DNA from: Reticulitermes speratus
Lineage: Eukaryota > Arthropoda > Insecta > Blattodea > Rhinotermitidae
Direction: 5' to 3'
Assembly (NCBI GenBank): GCA_021186555.1
Contig: JAJKFL010000013.1
Coordinates: forward strand, 29,034,743-29,098,742
Length of the DNA stretch: 64,000 bases
Below are positions 59,470 to 64,000 of this stretch, piece by piece. A program made the position numbers and the translations under genes. Position 1 is the stretch's first letter; each line of letters opens with the position of its first letter. The notes beneath the pieces were generated by a model. That model made no database searches, had not been told where the DNA came from, and was given only the letters and a program-made list of their open reading frames with translations.

Positions 59470-61495
59470 TATACTTACTGATTGTGTGGCAGCCGATTCT
59501 TCTGATAATCTTCATTTCAGCAGAAAATGTTCACCGCGTTTTCTTTCTAGTGTCTGTATTTTACTGATGGTATGGTTTATAATATCCAGTAAATATTGTA
59601 GGAGTCTCATTTGTGTGTGAGTGTAGTCGTGACTTTCCTTAAGTCTTACAGTGCTATTGCAGATTTATTTCCTTGAAGCAGGCCGCGATGGCCTCCTTGC
59701 AGTTCCCTGTGTCCTCCCCGTTCTTTGCTTCCTCCCAGTTTACTCTACTCAGCTGAAACAGAATCATTCAATAGTAATCAGCCGTAATACATAGGCCGCT
59801 TTTGTCTTTTTCGACTTCATGCTTAATTGAACCGATCATCCCGTCTCTTTGAAGGCCTTTCCCGTTAAATAAACCAAGAATAAATCTACCACATGACAGC
59901 ATATGTACTGCGTCAAGGGCACGCCGAAGGGGGGGGGGGTGCTGCCTGGCTGCAGCTCCCTTCCCCCAAATCGAAATTAAAAAACCACAGATTTGGTAGA
60001 CACGATGACATCAAGCGTTTTACGTGACATATCGTGCAGCCGAAATCAGACACTGAAATCGGATGATGACTAGCACATTAGAATTTTGAAAAATAAAATA
60101 AAAAACTTATGAGTCTCAGATTAAATTTAAAAAACAAGAAGATTAGACGTGATTTAAATTAGGTGAGTGAGGCATAGAACATGTAGTTATAATTTTATGT
60201 ATATAAATGCAGTTGCAAACAGTGTTATGTTACGGTTATATGTATGATATGATTTTTATAACGTAATTTCAAACGTAAATTATATATAGCCTCAGCGTCA
60301 GGCCCCCCCCCCCCCCTCTTATCATTGAAAAATTCTGGGTGCGCACGTGTACTGCGTAGCTACGTATAGTGAATGGGCAACACACTACAACGCTTCCTTA
60401 CATTTAAAAGCCCAGTCAAATTGCTTAATATCCGTGTGAGCATATATTTGTATAGGAACGGGGGGAGACAAAAAGCGTACCCCATCAGTGAACTTGTTTT
60501 TTTAAGGGGTGGCGCGAGTGAAGATCAGACGATGCGCTCCACCGGTTTCCGGAGTTGACTGGCATTTGCGCCTTTGGCATCTGTCCAAACGTCAGTAACG
60601 AGAAGGATCGATTATCAGAGTGACTATCAGCAAAAGGCGGCATGGGTATTCGTCGTTCCGTAGAGCCCATTCGTGCAGCTGCAGCAATGCGTGTTGTGGC
60701 CCGGCGTCCTGTCAGGAATTCAGTCATGTAGACCAGTGCTCGTTATACGGTCCTCAACATGACTCCGCAGGGATGCGAACGCGCCTAAAGTGTATTTATC
60801 GTTAATGAAATGAAGCAGTGACGTCATTAGGATGTGTTGCGTTCTGCAGCTGGGTGTAACGAAAAGTAAAACAGAACTACGTAGTCTTTTATATTCTGTG
60901 TTATCGTCCCAGTTATGTAATGTCGACAGTTGCGTTGTTTGCAGTCACTGTGCTTGAACACTGTACATATTTATGCATCTGTTTTATTGAAATTATGATG
61001 AGACTGAATATTTACGAGTGTATGACTATTTGGTTTGCGAAGTCGCAATTAACGGACATGGTAAATCTTTACAAAATTTCTGTATGCCCTACGTGTTATG
61101 CAGTTGAAGTTCCTAACGTTGCCGATAGAATACGCTGTTCCGTAGAGCCTGCGGCCTGACATCTGTGATCTCTAGTGTCAGAGACATTATAGTTCCGGCA
61201 GCATCCATTGGTCTAACTGCAGAGCTGATTCCATACGTTATTTGATAATCGGCTACAAAAAAACTGTGAATATTTCTAAATCTACTACAGTTTGTATGGA
61301 GCACATGTGAAGATTGTTGGTGTGTACAGACTGCTTGGGAAAAGATTTTAGACTTTTCAGTCTTATGTTACAGGAGAAGAGAAAAATAATTTCGACGGTA
61401 CTTGACAGAGAAGTAATTAAAAGGTTAGTGACCTAACTTGTTACGAAGTTAATACTGCAGCAGTATCTGTGAAAATAAAACACGTGTGGCGCTTG
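59470..61495. other. Mostly gene-free stretch
   Basis: A tail motif GTTAAATAAACCAAGAATAA lies at 59867. G and C runs at 59929-59938 and 60303-60316 lie in opposite orientation near GGGCACGCC and GTGCGCACG, and may be the ends of an old MITE. A GC-richer minus ORF (60485-60727; RRATTRIAAAARMGSTERRI) has a possible acceptor and donor, but no known domain. Confidence 0.4.
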
Positions 61496-61502
61496 TAGGG
61501 AA

Positions 61503-62248
61503 GTTGTTCTTGCTGACTTGCCATTCGTGGTCTGGCGTTGTTGCTGACTTGCCATTCATGGTCTGGCGTTGTTCTTGCTGACTTGCCATTCGTGGTCTGG
61601 CGTTGTTGCTGACTTGCCATTCATGGTCTGGCGTTGTTCTTGCTGACTTGCCATTCGTGGTCTGGCGTTGTTGCTGACTTGCCATTCATGGTCTGGCGTT
61701 GTTCTTGCTGACTTACCATTCGTGGTCTGACGTTCTTGCTGACTTTCCATTCGTGGTCTGGCGTTCTTGCTGACTTGTCATTCGTGGTCTGACGTTCTTG
61801 CGGACTTGCAATTCGTGGTCTGGCGTTGTTCTTGCTGACTTGCCATTCGTGGTCTGGCGTTGTTGCTGACTTGCCATTCGTGGTCTGGCGTTGTTCTTGC
61901 TGACTTGCCATTCGTGGTCTGACGTTCTTGCTGACTTGTCATTCGTGGTCTGACGTTCTTGCTGACTTGCCATTCGTGGTCCCACATTGTTCTTGCTGAC
62001 TTGTCATTCATGGTCTGACGTTTTTGCTGACTTGCCATTCGTGGTCTGGCGTTGTTCTTGCTGACTTGTCATTCGTGGTCTGACGTTGTTGCTGACATAA
62101 TTCGTGGTCCCACGTTGTTCTTGCTGATTGCCATTCGTGGTCCCACGTTGTTCTTGTTGACTCGTCATTCGTGGTCCCACGTTCTTGTTGACTTGTCATT
62201 CGTGGTCCCACGTTGTTCTTGCTGGCTTGTCATTGGGGGTCCCACGTT
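61503..62248. repeat. Tandem array, 31/34-bp unit x about 23
   Basis: Unit GTTGTTCTTGCTGACTTGCC ATTCGTGGTCTGGC (34 bp), with a 31-bp variant lacking TTC/CTT and 28-30-bp variants. The first part alternates 34- and 31-bp forms (a 65-bp dimer). Towards the end TCTGGC is replaced by TCCCAC. Overlapping minus ORFs (QQERQTTNGKSARTTPDHEW) exist only because short units keep frames open. Confidence 0.96.
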
Positions 62249-62249
62249 C

Positions 62250-63115
62250 AACATTCTTCGTTGTTGTACAGTTTTATTAAGAAGGATCTTCTATCAAAAT
62301 TCAGTGATTGTGGTCTCAGGGTGTGGTTATTAATAGACAACCCTAAGTTTTAACAGGACGTAGCATAACTGTGTGAATGTTCCATACCATGCTGACTGTA
62401 CAACGCGGCTAAAGCCCGAAAGACGAAAGTGCACAATAGAATGAAGCCACTGAAACCTAAGGACCGTAATGTGGCAGTAATTATGTGGCATAACAATTTC
62501 AGTTATTTGGATTAATGCAGTTTAAGTCTGTCGGGAAAAAACAGGCATTCGTGTATTTAGTTATCGTTAATGCATTCAGTCTTTCTCCTACATATTCTTA
62601 TTCTTGGCTGTCACAAATATATCAGGTTATGTAACAAGAAGTGTTATATATACAAGAAATTGAGGTAATTGTATTTTGTGAATGTCGTGCGAGGTAATTG
62701 GCACGACATGTTTCGGTTCTTTTTGTGTTACATGTTTGAATTTCAGTTCTGTTCTGTTAGAAACGAACCACTGTATAGTTTGAAATTCAGGAATTTTATT
62801 ATGCCTTTTCGACAGTTCGAGAGAATGTATCATTCAGAGCCGTAACGTTGAGGGAACACCCAGTGCGCCATGTGCCTGTAGCTGTTTGTACGTATTACAA
62901 CGTGAAGTTCTCGTCGCTCGCACTCTGTCAAGCACCAAATCGTGTAGTGGCTACGTCAGAAGAAGCACTGACTCACAGTAAAACGCTGTTGCATATTGTG
63001 TCTGTAAGACTGTACAACAAACGAAATATTTCTGGCAAATTAAGTGTCTTGTATGAGGACTGCAAATCGAAACACCGTTAGCTCCAAGACATTAAAACAT
63101 CGAAGTAGTGTAACA
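62250..63115. other. Gene-free stretch
   Basis: An imperfect hairpin TGTCGTGC..GCACGACA at about 62683-62708 precedes ATGTTTCGG. This resembles half of a hammerhead-type motif, but the CTGATGA half is missing. No gene recognised. Confidence 0.4.
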
Positions 63116-63143
63116 GTGGATATACTACCGAGTGTGGGCCGCT

Positions 63144-63269
63144 ATGCCCCCCAGAGCCATGTGCTCGCTTTGTCCCCGCAAGAAACCTTTCCCGAAGAAG
63201 TTGGTCCGCTTCGATTCTGTGGTCGACACCTTCTCGATATCCGAGTGCAACTCGGGGACAGCCAGCAGG
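63144..63269 (+). CDS. Putative first coding exon with PP1-docking-like motif
   Basis: From ATG 63144 the frame reads MPPRAMCSLCPRKKPFPKK, LVRFDSVVDTFSISECNSGT and ASR, ending AGG|GTAAGC: a strong donor in phase 0. It is GC-rich in an AT-rich setting. A second ATG at 63159 is also possible. Alternatively the exon starts after ACAG at 63116 (in-frame, no stop), though without a pyrimidine tract. KLVRF fits the PP1-binding pattern [RK]x[VI]xF, which is common by chance. Protein unknown. It may be an alternative N terminus of the same gene as the exons at 25.6 and 38.6 kb. Confidence 0.45.
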
Positions 63270-63494
63270 GTAAGCACGTCTTGTTACATCTGTATGTCTT
63301 TTTCCGTAGTAAGAACTAGCAACCCTGATTACCCGAAACCAAAAAAGAACATGCCAACTACCGGGCTTCCCAGCAAACAGTAGGCCTACGTAAAACGTTG
63401 ATATTATTCAGATTTAAGATGCGTATTCCGTCCCACTCCGACAATAAGCAGTGAGGTATAGAATGGCCCATTACATGTTCGTATACGGAATGTA

Positions 63495-63765
63495 TGAAGT
63501 TCACCCTAGAACAGGCCCTGAAGGCCCAGAGGGGGAGTAGAGGTATAGCTGTACTCATTTTTTAACCTCGGAGCTAGATGGGGGTGGGTGATCAACGCCA
63601 CGCCCCGGCCACTTTACCCCCGGGGAAGAGACCCGGTACGCATTGTACAGGAGGCTGGGTGGGCCCCAGGGCCGGTCTGAAGGGATGTGGAAAATCTCAC
63701 CCCCACCGGGATTCGATTCCCAGACCGTCCAGCGCGTAACGAGTCGCTATACCGACTACGCTATG
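63495..63765 (-). mobile_element. SINE family B, near full length
   Basis: Minus strand: CATAGCGTAGTCGGTATAGC, B-box-like GGGAATCGAATCCCGG, and the body CCTCCTGTACAATGCG, CCGGGGGTAAAGTGGCCGGG, CGAGGTTAAAAAATGAG, CTCCCCCTCTGGGCC. It is the closest relative of the 0.3 kb copy. Confidence 0.92.
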
Positions 63766-63815
63766 TATTCAAAAGTTAATTCCAAAACCATCCTATCAGC
63801 TGTCAAAATCCTTCC

Positions 63816-63838
63816 TCATATATATATATATATACATA
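63816..63838. repeat. TA microsatellite
   Basis: A run of CATATATATATATATATACA immediately before the mariner-like end. Confidence 0.9.
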
Positions 63839-64000
63839 TACAGGGCATACACAAAAGAATGGTGCTGTTTCAAAAGTGAATAAAAAATTTATGTCTCACA
63901 TTACACGGGCACAACGTACACCGTCAGCGGCGGCAACTGTCCAAGTTTCTCATGCGTTACCAGCAGTTCGCTTCTCATGCTTACTGCGTGGCCGCGGGGC
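63839..64000 (+). mobile_element. Mariner-like element, left end, cut by window edge
   Basis: TACAGGGCATACACAAAAGA ATGGTGC matches both ends of the 81-bp hairpin at 37561 and follows a TA. The remaining 130 bp show no ORF yet. The element continues past the window. Confidence 0.65.

Noticed and set aside
62683-62720. Hammerhead-like half motif (GCACGACATGTTTCGG)
   Set aside because: The minus strand has GAAACATGTC and a potential stem I, but no CTGATGA core upstream.
63144-63269. Exon as a PDE4/dunce N terminus (FDx..SGTASR resembles a conserved stretch)
   Set aside because: Only a few residues agree, and the exon boundary does not fall where I would expect in that family. Not enough to name it.

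Overview
The window looks like intronic and intergenic DNA from a large, repeat-rich animal genome, most likely an insect. The SINE and LINE translations resemble those I associate with cockroaches and termites (Blattodea), but that is from memory and untested. There is no bacterial-style gene packing, no long intact ORF, no rRNA and no convincing functional tRNA. Nearly everything recognisable is a transposable-element relic or a tandem repeat.

Genic content is thin. Three short stretches look like real coding exons, all on the + strand: 25565-25690, 38635-38796 and 63144-63269. Each ends at a good GT donor exactly between codons (phase 0). The middle one also has a proper acceptor and is 54 codons long. 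The other two begin with ATG and could be alternative first exons; the first lies behind a TATAAAA box. They could belong to one gene with introns of 13-25 kb, but no exon is recognisable as a named protein and the links are inference.

Mobile elements: three tRNA-derived SINE families (A: 7.1, 10.0, 21.4 kb and a decayed copy at 49.3 kb; B: ten copies from 0.3 to 63.7 kb; C: 24.7, 28.0, 28.2 and 37.4 kb) and a looser fourth group (33.2, 42.1 kb); non-LTR retrotransposon tails (3.2-3.7, 47.8, 51.6-51.9 kb); a dispersed repeat shared by 5.7-6.1, 18.6 and 42.5-42.9 kb; two hAT-type MITEs with intact 8-bp target duplications (16.2 and 59.0 kb); mariner-like ends at 37.56 and 63.84 kb; and three inverted-repeat elements at 18.8-19.2, 23.2-23.5 and 23.9-24.3 kb.

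Tandem arrays: 13.2 copies of 53 bp (3926-4624), 32 copies of about 56 bp (35541-37325), about 9 copies of 41 bp (46840-47205), about 23 copies of 31-34 bp (61503-62248), plus weaker ones near 18.3 and 57.7 kb.

The most interesting signal is a set of short motifs that fold as minimal type I hammerhead ribozymes. The best, at 19122-19167 (+), has a 6-bp stem I, the CTGATGA core, a 6-bp stem II, GAAA, a palindromic stem III (ACATGT) and a GTA cleavage triplet. Related copies in different states of decay occur in both arms of the foldback elements and at 12.4, 24.2, 27.3 and 40.3 kb. Almost all carry the same extra T between the core and stem II. Hammerheads of this small, dimer-prone type are known from Penelope-like retroelements; no Penelope protein is visible here.
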